The notes under the pieces are model-generated. The model made no database searches, was not told where the DNA came from, and saw only the letters and a program-made list of their open reading frames with translations. From Acanthochlamys bracteata (taxonomy: Eukaryota; Streptophyta; Magnoliopsida; Pandanales; Velloziaceae): 64,000 nt of DNA. Shown here piece by piece: positions 36,901 to 46,869 of the stretch. Where the stretch lies: positions 3,038,001-3,102,000 of the forward strand of contig CM034131.1 of NCBI GenBank assembly GCA_019914995.1. The letters are read 5' to 3'. The position numbers were made by a program, and so were the translations under genes. Position 1 is the first letter of the stretch; every line of letters starts with the position of its first letter.

Positions 36901-38358
36901 CGAGTCTTTCTGAAATAAAGTTGTGGGTACTCCCGGAGTCGATCAAAATGAAAACCTCTTGCCTCTTGATTTTGCCAACCATTCGAATTGTTTGCGGCCC
37001 TACTAAGCCATGCATTGCGCTTAGGAAGAGAGTGGCATCTTCTGCCGTGGTTTCTTCAATCAAGTCAGCGAGTGATATTTCCTCGCTATCCTCCTCTTTT
37101 TGTCCAGCTATATAGTACAACTTGATAGTGCATTGGTGACCTTGTTGATACTTGGCATCGCAATAGAAATAAAGACCCTTGACTCTTCTTGCATTGATCT
37201 CAACAGTGGACAGTCCTGTACGATGCCGGTTAGCCATGAAATTTGGCGTCGCTGAAGATGAGCCCCCTATAGTGGATGTTGTAGCTGGCCCAAAAGAAGT
37301 ATGTCTTAATTGTGTTGTCGATGTTCTGAAACGGTGGGTGGAAGTCATGGAACGCTCATTTGCCAACTTCTCCTCGTAAAGCCGCGACAAAATGTATGCT
37401 TGTTGTAACTCTGTAGGTTGTCTTGCCATGACATCCATAGCGATTAGTTTGGACAGTTCACCACAGAAACGCCCGATGAGATCATCTTCAATGGCGTACG
37501 GCAACTTAGTACGCATGTCTTCAAATGCTGCTTGATATTCGGTAAATGAGCCTGTTTGTTTAAGCTGCTAAAGAGGAGAAGCTTGCATTACCGAAGGCAG
37601 TTGGACCAAATCGATGAAGTAATACCGAAGTAAGATCAACCTAGGAATGATGTGGCTGATCCCTCTCATAATTTTGGTATCACCAATTAGCTTCGCCTTG
37701 AAAGTACATAAAAGCAATTAGTATATGATCCCAAGCTGCAGTCTTATTGTACTTGAAATATCTCTCTGCCGAATACAACCATTCATAAGGCTCCTTGCCA
37801 TCGAAGGTGGAAAACTTGTGACGTTCTCTTGAGACATATGTTTGGGGTTCGGTGAGCCGTTGGGGGTTGGTATAGAAAGTTGTTTGGTGAACTGGTGATG
37901 GGGTTGTTGGTTGAGGGTATGATTGTTGGCATATTTGGTAAGTTGGTGGTTGTAAGTAAGACAATGGCGGTTAAAAAGGTATTGGCTATGGTTAAGAGTG
38001 TATATGGGGGTTGGTTTACAGCATAGCTAGAAGGTGATATGTTACTGGTTGCTATGCTGAAAAAGTTTGAAGTTTCCAATTCCTTTTTGTGTTGCCGAGA
38101 TGATGTAACCACCTTGTGCAACTCCGCAAAGTCCGCCGTTATGCGGGCAAGTTGCCCAGCAAGATTAGAGGCGAGAGCATCATATTGTTCGAGTCTATCC
38201 GCCTACGTATGAGACTTAGGATATTGTGTCTTCAAAGGGGTCGGCGATGTTTGCATGAAATTTCCTGCAATGGCCAGTTGCGGTGATGAAGGTGATTTTG
38301 GTGACTCAGATGTATTCGACATTGCGTGCTCCATTGGATCTATGCCTCTGATACCACT

Positions 38359-38741
38359 TGTTACGATTCGTGATCGCACGAATCGTAGAATAACTCTATG
38401 ATCAACTACAAGTTTAAAAATAATGAAATGAAAAACAAACTTAATACTCGATATCTTCCAAATGTTATAAGAACACTTATTTATAGACTCTTCCCACCTA
38501 GATCTGATTAGAGTCACAATCTCACTAAATCTAGAAGAATCCCTACAAACTTGGTAACTAAATATTTATTTCCTTATTAAAGTAAATAGCATATAATTTT
38601 GATATGTTTCTAGATTACTCTAGCTGATTCGCTGCCGATTGATGCTCCCCACAACCTATGCATCCCTTTGAATGCTTCCTTGCCTTGTAGCCTCTGGTTC
38701 GCATCCCTTGTCTTGTTGATGTTGCCGTTGCATATGTGACA
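38359..38741 (-). repeat. Gypsy 5' LTR
   Basis: It is 383 bp, starting TGTCACATATG and ending GAATCGTAACA on the minus strand, followed by the tRNA primer site. It borders TTTTC at 38742-38746 and PPR fragment 3. Confidence 0.85.
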
Positions 38742-38746
38742 TTTTC

Positions 38747-39124
38747 TAGCTGCTCCCCAGAAAAGAATGTTGTCATTTGGACAACACTGGTTTCTGGATA
38801 TAAACTGCATGGCAAGTGGACAAGTTCTTGCTTTGTTCGAGCAGATGTTGTAGCAGGGCTCAGGCCAAATGCTGTAACTTTCCTTGTAGTGCTCGCTGCT
38901 AGCTACCACAATAGCCTGGCATGATGGGTATAAATACTTTAATTCCACGGTAAGAGATTACAAGCTTAAGCCCAAAGCATGGCACTAACCTATGAATTCT
39001 TGTAAGATCAGGGAGGGTGGCTGAAGCCTACTAATTCTTTTGGAGTTCGCCACATGCGAAGGATGACTCTATAGTCCGGCGAGCCTTGGTTGGTGCTTGC
39101 AACATTCATGGGCATGTCAAGCTG
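38747..39124 (+). pseudogene. PPR pseudogene, fragment 3
   Basis: It reads SPEKNVVIWTTLVSGYKLHG, then GLRPNAVTFLVVLAA in another frame, then RSGRVAEAY and IVRRALVGACNIHGHVKL. This is the order of the last PPR motifs and the start of the E domain of a plant PLS-class protein. It has in-frame stops and at least two frame changes. It directly continues fragment 2 across the gypsy element and is cut on the right by the 39125-39691 insertion. Confidence 0.75.
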
Positions 39125-39691
39125 CTAAGACTTTGTTGGATTTCCCTCCAATGTGAAGGACCCAAATAAATTTTAGTTTTTATATTTGTGGCTGTAAGTT
39201 GCAATTACAAGAAAAGAAAGGAAATAAGAAAAAAAGATGAATTGGGAGAGGGTTTTTTTAGCCTTAATAGTGAGCAGCAGCCGCCGAAGGAGAGAAGAAA
39301 GAAAAGAGAGAAAAAAGATGAAGAAAAAAGGTGAACAAGAAAGAAGAAGAAAGAAGAAAAGAGATCTCTTGCTTTTACTGTAGAATCCTACCCTTCGGCT
39401 CAATCATCTTCCTCAAACTCTAAATGATTTTGTTCTAAACTTGTTCTTTCTATTGTGGCTTAGTTATGTGCAACTTCTAATATTTAATTAGAAATAAGAT
39501 GTTCTTTTAGTAGTGTACTAGTGATGAATTTTGTACTCTATTATTATTATTATTATTATTGAGATAGTATAAAATTATTTTTGTATGTTGCTACTGTCGT
39601 TGAATTATTATTGAATAGTTGATATCTATTTGATTGCACAAAGAAAGGTAGATTTAATCTGTATGCATTTGTCATAAGTTGTCGTCAACAC
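39125..39691. mobile_element. Unclassified 0.57-kb insertion, 8-bp flanking repeat
   Basis: GTCAAGCT occurs at 39117-39124 and again at 39692-39699, and joining the PPR text across it restores HGHVKLTAKK. The insert is purine-rich with GAAGAAAG runs, has a TTA microsatellite (39541-39560), and includes a stretch from TGTTGGATTTCCC (39134) to GTCGTCAACA (39690) that looks like a solo LTR by its TG..CA ends. The 5 bp next to those ends do not match. It is either a hAT-type insertion or an old solo LTR. Confidence 0.45.
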
Positions 39692-39797
39692 GTCAAGCTT
39701 ACTGCAAAGAAGTCTTTTCTAACTGGAACCAGATATTATGGGAAAATACATCATTTTTCAAATATTTTTGCAGTTTTCGAGATATGGAAGGATGCAA
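39692..39797 (+). pseudogene. PPR pseudogene, fragment 4
   Basis: It reads VKLTAKK, then LEPDIMGKYIIF, and after a one-base shift SNIFAVFEIWKDA. This matches the PPR E-domain phrase usually written LEPENSGNYVLLSNIYA. It ends within the target duplication of the hAT-like element that carries MULE-2 and continues in fragment 5. Confidence 0.75.
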
Positions 39798-40259
39798 TGG
39801 GGGTGGCAATTTATGACCCGCCCCGCAAATTCGATGCAAAACTGATCCAAAAAGTCAGATTACGGTCAAGCCTTAGTTAGATTCAGATCAATTTCGAATT
39901 GATTCAAAATTTTGAACAGATTCGTATCTAATTCGAATTGACCCAAAATTTACCCTTGATTGATCCAAAATCTACCCGTATAACTATTTATATAGTACAT
40001 ATTATTTAATAATTATAAAAAGAATAAAATTAAAATTTAGTTTATATATAGATATATATATATATATATATTACTATATTTATATAGTACATATTATATC
40101 CAGCAGCTCAGTTTCTTCTCCTACGTAAACACTGTGTAAGGGCACGCTGGTAATTTTGCATGCCCTTACAAAGTATAAAGCGTTATTTTTTTAATTTTTT
40201 TTTTCTCTCATTTTCTCCCGACTCCTCTGTCGATCCCTCCTCGCTGCTCCGTGCCGGCG

Positions 40260-40710
40260 ATGGAGGGATTCCGGCGACACCCTGAGCCAATGCTGCCTCT
40301 TATCTTCCCTTCCTTCAATTTTTCTCTTAATCGGGAACTCTCGCACCCTATCGGAAACCCGACGGCAAGCGAAATCCTAGCTCACCGGCGACGATCGTCA
40401 ATTCGGTAAGTTTTCGTGTTTTTTGTCTTCTCCTCCTCCTGCTCTTTCTATTCCCCTCATCGATTTATTATGTTGCAGCCTCGAACACCGTCGAAGCCGA
40501 TCGGATGCAAGCAATGTAATCAACCCGAGCTCGCCGGTCTTTAACCTCGCCGTTGATCAATACCGATTTCGGTATTGTTATTCGTTACTTTTCTTGACCA
40601 ATATTTGTTTTTTAATGATTTTTTCATTTTTTTTTTCTATGTTGGTGCAGGTAGTGATCACAGCTGAAACAAAGATTGATAAGGAAAGATCCCCAGCTCC
40701 GTGGTATTGA
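40260..40710 (+). other. Short leader ORF embedded in MULE-2 TIR
   Basis: The ATG at 40260 opens MEGFRRHPEPMLPLIFPSF and runs to a GT donor at 40406. An acceptor at 40478 rejoins in frame with LEHRRSRSDASNVINPS and VFNLAVDQYRF, and the unspliced frame continues to 40710. The same leader with small differences is present inverted at 48595-49052. I do not recognise the peptide. It may be a captured host 5' exon or simply a transcribed leader upstream of the transposase. Confidence 0.35.
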
Positions 40711-40949
40711 ATCTTACTTTGATTTTAATTTCAATTTCGATTTCAGTTTCATTTCTTTGTTTTGATTTCAACTTCTTATGCAATTTTTGATTATGGGACT
40801 GATTCTGCTTTTTCTGTGTAGCTTCACTTTCAATTTTTAATTACAGTGAACTCGATTTCAATTTCAGGTATTATAATTTTAGTTTCAATCTCAATTTTCT
40901 CTCTACTTGTGTTTGATTGCAATGCCAGCAGGTTAATGTTTTTCTCTGT

Positions 40950-42584
40950 TGTTAGATATTCCTATAAGATCAACTCAAGAGGGGAGGGGTGAATTGAGTT
41001 AACCTATAAAAATTTTCGTTAAGTTTGTAATCCTATTTGCAGAGTCGACAAATACCGTGGTGTCGATCTTTGTAACTGCGCATGTAAGAGTTAGTGTGTT
41101 TCTTGTGAAGTGACAAAGAGTAGTGCTCAGGGTATTTAACGTGGTTCGACAAAACCCCTTTGCCTACATCCACGGTCGCTCTATCACCCAGTCAAAAAGC
41201 TTCACTAGACCTTTAATAAGCTACAAATACACCTAGAGCGAGTGCTTCGCCAAGCACACATACTCTCTGGGTTTCTTCACCAAGACAACCCCTACCACCT
41301 CCTGGACACGCCTTTGTCCCCTGGCTGATTTGCTAGCACTATTACAAGGTCTAAGAGCTTACACCAAGCTCTACTGAGCTTTCTTTATCGGTGCATCCAA
41401 AGACACCACCTTTACAATCGTAAGTGACAAGTTACAAGAAAATAAGCAAGTATTGAGTGCGGGATCTATCTCATTAATGTTGAGTGTTTAATCGGTGATT
41501 CGGATGAGATGATCGGAGAGATTCTTTGAGAGATTTCTTGATATGATTTGCGTGAAAGATTTATTTGTGTGGAGTAGTCAAGTATGTGACCGGCGGGGGA
41601 GTTTTTTTGTGTAGAGTGGTAGAGTTCTTGTATGTTTCTATTTTTGTTTGGATTCTCTCTACTACATTTTCTTTTGTTCTCTCTCTCTTTTTTCTCTATT
41701 TCTCCACCACGTTTCCTCGTTCTTTGTGACTCCTTTTTATAGAACATCTTTCTGTCTGAGAGCCGTTGAGGATTATTCTTTGTTGGCGCTTCGGTTCTTC
41801 ACGTCGTGAGAAGGAATGGTGTTGTCGAGTGGTTCTTCAAATGTGTTTGTGCAAAGTCTTTGTTGCATTGAATCGTTGAAGAATTTGAATTTCTTTATAA
41901 CGGTTGAGTGCTTAATTCAGCTAAGTTTCAATTTGAATTTCGTGGTGATGAGTTGATATGGTATGTCCATAATAAATCTGATGCAGTTGACCGCTTGACC
42001 GATCAAGGACTTTGACCGCTTTCTTTCCTGATTATTGAGCTTCCCTTTTGTGTGAAAGTGAAGATGATTCTAGCTCTTGTAAATCTTACATTTGAAGTCC
42101 TTGATTCGTTGTGAGTCAGAGTGATCTTTGAAGGCAAGGAAAACTTCTTGCCGTTGAACATATGGGTCTGTCTCCACAGCAAGTTCTGCATATATGCTTC
42201 AATAGCCAAACAATCGATCGTAATGTGGTATTGCATCCTCTCCTGTCCCGTATGTTGTTATCTATCCCGCTTGATAGCGACATAGCGATTGGTTGTTATT
42301 TAGCCGTGGCATCCTCATCCCAGATATCTTTTTCTCTGTCCCGCTTCAAGGAGTCGAGCGGTGACCGTGATGTGGCTGTGGCATCCTCATCCCATGTCTT
42401 TGTCCTCTGTCCCGGTATGTAGTAGCATAACATTGGGTGTATGATGATGATTTTTTTTTGTCTTTGTAAATTAAATGATCTTTGTTTGTCTAATCCTGCA
42501 GACTTGTTTTCAGATTATTAGTCTTATATAAATCATAGTTCTTAATTCTTTGTTATCATCAAAATTATCCTTGTATTTTCAACA
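40950..42584. mobile_element. Solo LTR in MULE-2 left TIR (1.6 kb), fossil
   Basis: It starts TGTTAGATATTCC and ends TTTTCAACA, with a perfect 5-bp duplication TCTGT at 40945-40949 and 42585-42589. The right arm of MULE-2 shows the empty site (GTTTTTCTCTATTTTTCCC, minus strand), so the insertion is exact. Text such as GAGGGGAGGGGTGAATTG, TTTAACGTGGTTCGAC and TGCCTACATCCACGG is typical of dicot LTRs, probably Ty1/copia. There is no internal coding region. A solo LTR forms by recombination between the two LTRs of a full copy. Confidence 0.8.
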
Positions 42585-42909
42585 TCTGTTTTTCCCTATT
42601 GTATGCAGATGAATATATGGAAGATGCAGGCGGCCCGTGAAGATGCCGATGCAATTTGTTTTTCTCCTTAGCTCTGTTTTTTTTTTTTTTTCAATGTGAT
42701 TGTATACCCATTAATGAGATTGAACTTATTCCAGGGTGTAAGATATGTTACTCATGAGTCAATGAAAGGAATATTTTGTAAAAAATTGTGTAATGCCGAC
42801 ATTGTTCTTAATGGAATGTGAATGAATTTTTTGCTCCATATGTGTTGTGTGAATGTTGTAATTGTGTAAATGTGAATGTGAATATGAATGTTAAGTGTAT
42901 GAAGCTGAT

Positions 42910-43880
42910 CAGTGACAGTGAGCCCACTGCTCACTGAGTCAGGCCAGTGAGCTCACTAGTTTTCGGCCACTAAGCTCAGTAGTCTCCGGCCAGTGAGCTG
43001 GCAGAGCTCAAACTTCTTTTTTTTTTTTTTTTTTTGTTAATGGTGTTGTACAATGCAGCTTAACAAATTTAGCATAACAAACTTGATATCTTTTCTACAA
43101 TGCATCTTAAGAAATATGGTTTTGTTTTTGCAAATTCTTCAAGATTGGTTAGCTCATGGCATCTCACCAGTGAGCTAGCAGTGCTCACTGGCTACTGAGT
43201 CAGGCCAGTGAGCTCACTGGTCTACAACTTCTTTTCTTTTTTCTTTTTTTTTTGTTAATGGTGTTGTACAATGCAGCTTAAACAAATTTAGAATAACAAA
43301 CTTGAATTTTTTTTACAATGCATCTTCAGAAATATGGTTTTGCTTTTTGCAAATTTTTCAAATTTGGCTAGCTCACTGGTGTCCAACTTCCTTTTTTTTT
43401 TTTTTTTTCTTAATGGTGTTGTACAATACAGCTTAAGCAAATTTAGCATAACAAACTTGAATTTTTTTTTACAATGCATCTTCAGAAATATGATTTTGTT
43501 TTTGCAAATTCTTCAAAATTGGCTAGCTCATGGCATCTCACCAGTGAGCTAGCAGTGCTCACTAGTCTCCAACTTTTTCTTTTTTCTTTTTTTTTTTGTT
43601 AATGGTGTTGTACAATGCAGCTTAAACAAATTTAGCATAACAAACTTGAATTTTTTTTCTACAATGCATCTTCAGTAATATGGTTTTGTCTTTTGCAAAT
43701 TTTTCAAGTTTGGCTAGCTCATGGCAGCTCACCAGTGAGCTAACAGTGCTCACTGGTCAGCTGCCAGTGAGTCAGGCCAGTGAGCTCACTGGTCTCCGGC
43801 CACTGAGCTCACTGGTGTCCAACTTCCTTTTCTTTTTGTTAATGATGTTGTACAATGCAGTTTAAGCAAATTTAGCATAA
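42910..43880 (+). repeat. Tandem array in MULE-2 left arm
   Basis: It has about five imperfect units of roughly 170-240 bp. Each joins CAGTGAGCTCACTGG-type words, a T-run, GTTAATGGTGTTGTACAATG, CAGCTTAAACAAATTTAGC, ACAATGCATCTTCAGAAATA and TTGGCTAGCTCATGGC. GTGAGCTCAC is itself palindromic. ORFs of 60-70 codons here are repeat artefacts. Confidence 0.7.
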
Positions 43881-44372
43881 CAAATTTGAATTTTTATTTT
43901 ACAATGTATCTTCAGAAATGTGGTTTTGTTTTTTTTACAATGTATTTGAGTTGTTTGTATTTGAGGAAGAAAAAAAATGAAAACAGGGTACAATGTATTT
44001 TAGGAAGAAAAAATAAAAGAAAACAAAATAGCGTCAAACATAATTGTTTGTATCTGAGGAAGAAAAGCAGAAACAATATAGTATGGTTAGCTAGGGGTAG
44101 TTTTACTATTTTCTTGTTACATCATTTTGGTGTTGCTTGGCGGGACAGTTTGCTCTGGCGGGAGAAAATAGAGAGAGTTGCTCTCTGTTTGTCTGTGTTG
44201 TAGCCAAATGAAAGCTCCAATTTTTTTTTTCTTTCTCTTGCATCTAAAATTTCTACACTATATCTAACCATCTCATCGGTAATAAGATGCATTTGTTGGC
44301 ATTTCTCTTCCATTCAATAACAGTCCTATTTGAATTTTGTTTCTTACGTTATTTTCTATGAAAATTTGTAGG

Positions 44373-46780
44373 TTTCGAGGACGGTTCTTCTCTACCAAAG
44401 AGTTTAGCGCCGTACTTAGGGATGACATTTGAAAGCCTCGAAGCCGCAAAACAATTCTACATAAATTATGGAAAAGGCGAGGGATTTAGCGCCGTCACTC
44501 GAACAACGCAAAAGACCCGTGCTCATTCAGATGAAATCACTGTTTGTCAAATGACTTGTGACCACTTTTGGAATCATAAAAGTCATCGACCACAACAACT
44601 AGACATTGAACCCGAAAAGGAAGTTAAGCAAAAGAGAAGTACAAGCACAGCAAAGTGCGGGTGTCATGCAACAATGAGAGTGAAAAAGCAACTTACTGGA
44701 TTGTGGGAAGTGGTGAGTTATGAAGGTGATCATAATCATGACCTTGTTAGTCCTGCAAAAAGAATACGCATGTCCGTTTGTAGAAATATGCCTACTGTAG
44801 CTAAAAGTTTGATCGACTCATTTCAGGATGAAAGCATACCCGTGACTAAGGTTGTAGATATATTTGACGGACCGCAGAATGGATTTGATGACAGAGACTG
44901 TTGGAACCATTTGTGTCGTTCGAAGGAGTATAAGAATCCTATCAGTGGTGATGCCACCGCAGCACTTCACTTTTTTAAAAGGAAGAGTATAAAAGATTCA
45001 AACTTTTTTTATGCGATACAGATGGATGAAGACTCAAGAGCAATCAATTTTTTCTGGGTAGATGGGAGGTCACGTAGTCAGTATCACTATTTTGGTGATG
45101 TTATATTTTTTGATACCCCACCTACCACAAAAATGTTTATGAGATGCTATTTGCGCCATTCACTGGAGTTAATTATCACAACATGTCAATTCAATTCGGT
45201 TGCGCATTGCTTTTGGATGAGACTGAAGAATCCTTTCAGTGAGTTTTTGAGACATGGCTTGCAACTATGGCGGGCGTGCTCCATTTTCAATTATCACAGA
45301 TCAAGATAGAGCTATGACTGCAGCCGTTGCAAAGGTATTTCTGAATACATGGCATAGATTTTATTTATGGCACATAATGAAAAAATTTGCCGAAAAGTTT
45401 TCACATGTTTATTTCAAAAAGTCAAAATTCAAAAAAGATATGAAGTCGTGTATTCGAAAAACTTATGCAGTTAACACCTTTGAAAAGAGATGGGAAGACT
45501 TGATGTGTGCGTATGAGTTGCAGAAAAATAAATGGCTTCGAGGCATATACGATATTCGACAAAAGTAGACATCTGTTTATCATTTGGATACTTTTTATAT
45601 GGGCACTAACACTACTGGCCGCTCCAAAAATATGAATGGTATATATAAAAAAAATTTTCATCCCACAACAACTCTTACAGAGTTTGTACTGAAAAATGAG
45701 AAATGCTTGAGGAAGATTGTTGAGAAAGAGAAAAAGAAGGATTATGCGACTGAACATTTATGTCACATTATAGAAGGCAACTCTGATGTATTGAAAAGTG
45801 CAGCAAAACTGTATACGATGAACGTGTACAATAATTTTAAACAAGAATATGAGAAAGCTCAATCTCAGTATATTTTGTATGATTATGAAAAGGTTTGTGA
45901 TGGCTACACAACTTATATTTATAAGTCTCGTTTGGAAGATGATCGGCGTGAATGGAAGGTGAGGTGTAATCTAACCACAAAAGAAGGTAACTGTGAGTGC
46001 AAACTTTTTGAGTTTAAGGGGATTCCTTGTGGACATCTTGTTAAGGTTTTTCAGAGTCGAAATCTGAAAATACCAGACTATTTTATTCTTCAGCGGTGGA
46101 GAAAATGTGCTAATAAATACAGAGCTAGGTATGATGGAGGTCCGATAAGTGGCCATGAGAATGCTGAGTTGTTGAGAACTATCCAACTTCAAATGGTATT
46201 CAATCAAATAGTTTATGAAGCTGCTAAAACGGAAGAGGGATACAAAATCTTATTGCAAGCATTAGAAGAAACAACGGTGCGGCTCAAAGAGGTCAGAAGG
46301 AGTAATGATCAAGATAAAAATACGGTCGTCGATTCGTATATGCACAATGAAAAATTGGCCGATTCAGTTGATGCCTCTCAAGTTTTGCTTTTAAATCCCA
46401 ACATATCCCAAACAAAAGGAAGAAATAGAGAAGGAAAGGTTTGCAAAGGTGGTACTAGAATAAAAAAGAGGTTTGGAGAAAGCCATTACAAAAGCCAAAG
46501 CGAAGGCAGGCAGAAAATGTGCATACTGTAACAAGTCTGGTGTCAAACATGACAAACGAAATTGTCCTGAAAATCCAAATAGAAAAAATAAGACAAATAA
46601 GTTTAATCATTTGCTTTATTTTAATTTCTAAATTTAACTTTTGTTTTATTCAAACCTTGACATTTTTCATCACTTTCTTACTCGATAGTTATTGTTAGAG
46701 ATGATGCTGAAGATAAAGATACTAGCGAAGATGAAGATAGTGAAGATGAAGACGTAGCTATTCGGCTAGAGTAGGATGAC
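44373..46780 (+). pseudogene. FAR1-like MULE transposase, decayed (MULE-2)
   Basis: The frame opens after a TTTGTAG acceptor at 44372 with GFEDGSSLPKS and then MTFESLEAAKQFY. It has a FAR1 DNA-binding domain (KCGCHATMRV to DHNHDLV, near 44660-44745), MULE core motifs (INFFWVDGRSRSQYHYF, VIFFDT, ITDQDRAMTAAV) and an intact SWIM zinc finger (CECKLFEFKGIPCGHLVK, near 45990). A CCHC knuckle (CAYCNKSGVKHDKRNC, near 46515) follows, with a possible acidic tail exon at about 46683-46774. It is broken by a frameshift near 45118, another near 45268, a TAG for Trp at 45566 and a frameshift near 46470. Its less decayed motifs suggest it died later than the MULE-1 copy. Full-length relatives are about 700-850 residues. 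Confidence 0.85.
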
Positions 46781-46869
46781 GAATTTGTGTTGACAATTTC
46801 TATATAAACGCGTAGATGTTGTACACAATCTCTTCAATTTGCATTGTAACAAAAAAAGTTTGCAGAACT

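Larger units (their letters stand above)
33539..38741 (-). mobile_element. Ty3/gypsy retrotransposon copy, broken fossil
   Basis: It is a 5.2-kb element read on the minus strand, flanked by the 5-bp target duplication TTTTC (33534-33538 and 38742-38746). The LTRs are 33539-33913 and 38359-38741. The primer site next to the 5' LTR reads TGGTATCAGAGGCATAG (initiator-Met tRNA). In order on the minus strand there are a gag region with a partial zinc knuckle (about 38.0-37.1 kb), an aspartic protease signature DSGSTHNFIS (about 36.9 kb), reverse transcriptase with FFDDILIFS (about 36.5-35.8 kb), RNase H (about 35.7-35.3 kb), and integrase with [10 protein letters not shown] followed by a VFHVSQLK tail (about 35.0-34.0 kb). 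Pol order and tail are chromovirus-like. The frames carry roughly six or more breaks, so it is dead. The two LTRs differ at about 22 of 375 positions by my hand count, about 6%, suggesting an age of a few million years at usual plant rates. Confidence 0.9.
40100..43960 (+). repeat. MULE-2 left terminal inverted repeat
   Basis: It contains the AGGGCACGCTGGTAATTTTG end, the leader with a short ORF (40260-40710), the TGGAAGATGCAGGCGGCC segment (around 42612), the ATGTGAATGTGAATATGAATG segment and the tandem array. A solo LTR at 40950-42584 interrupts it. Its outermost 50 bases are missing compared with the right arm. Confidence 0.75.
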
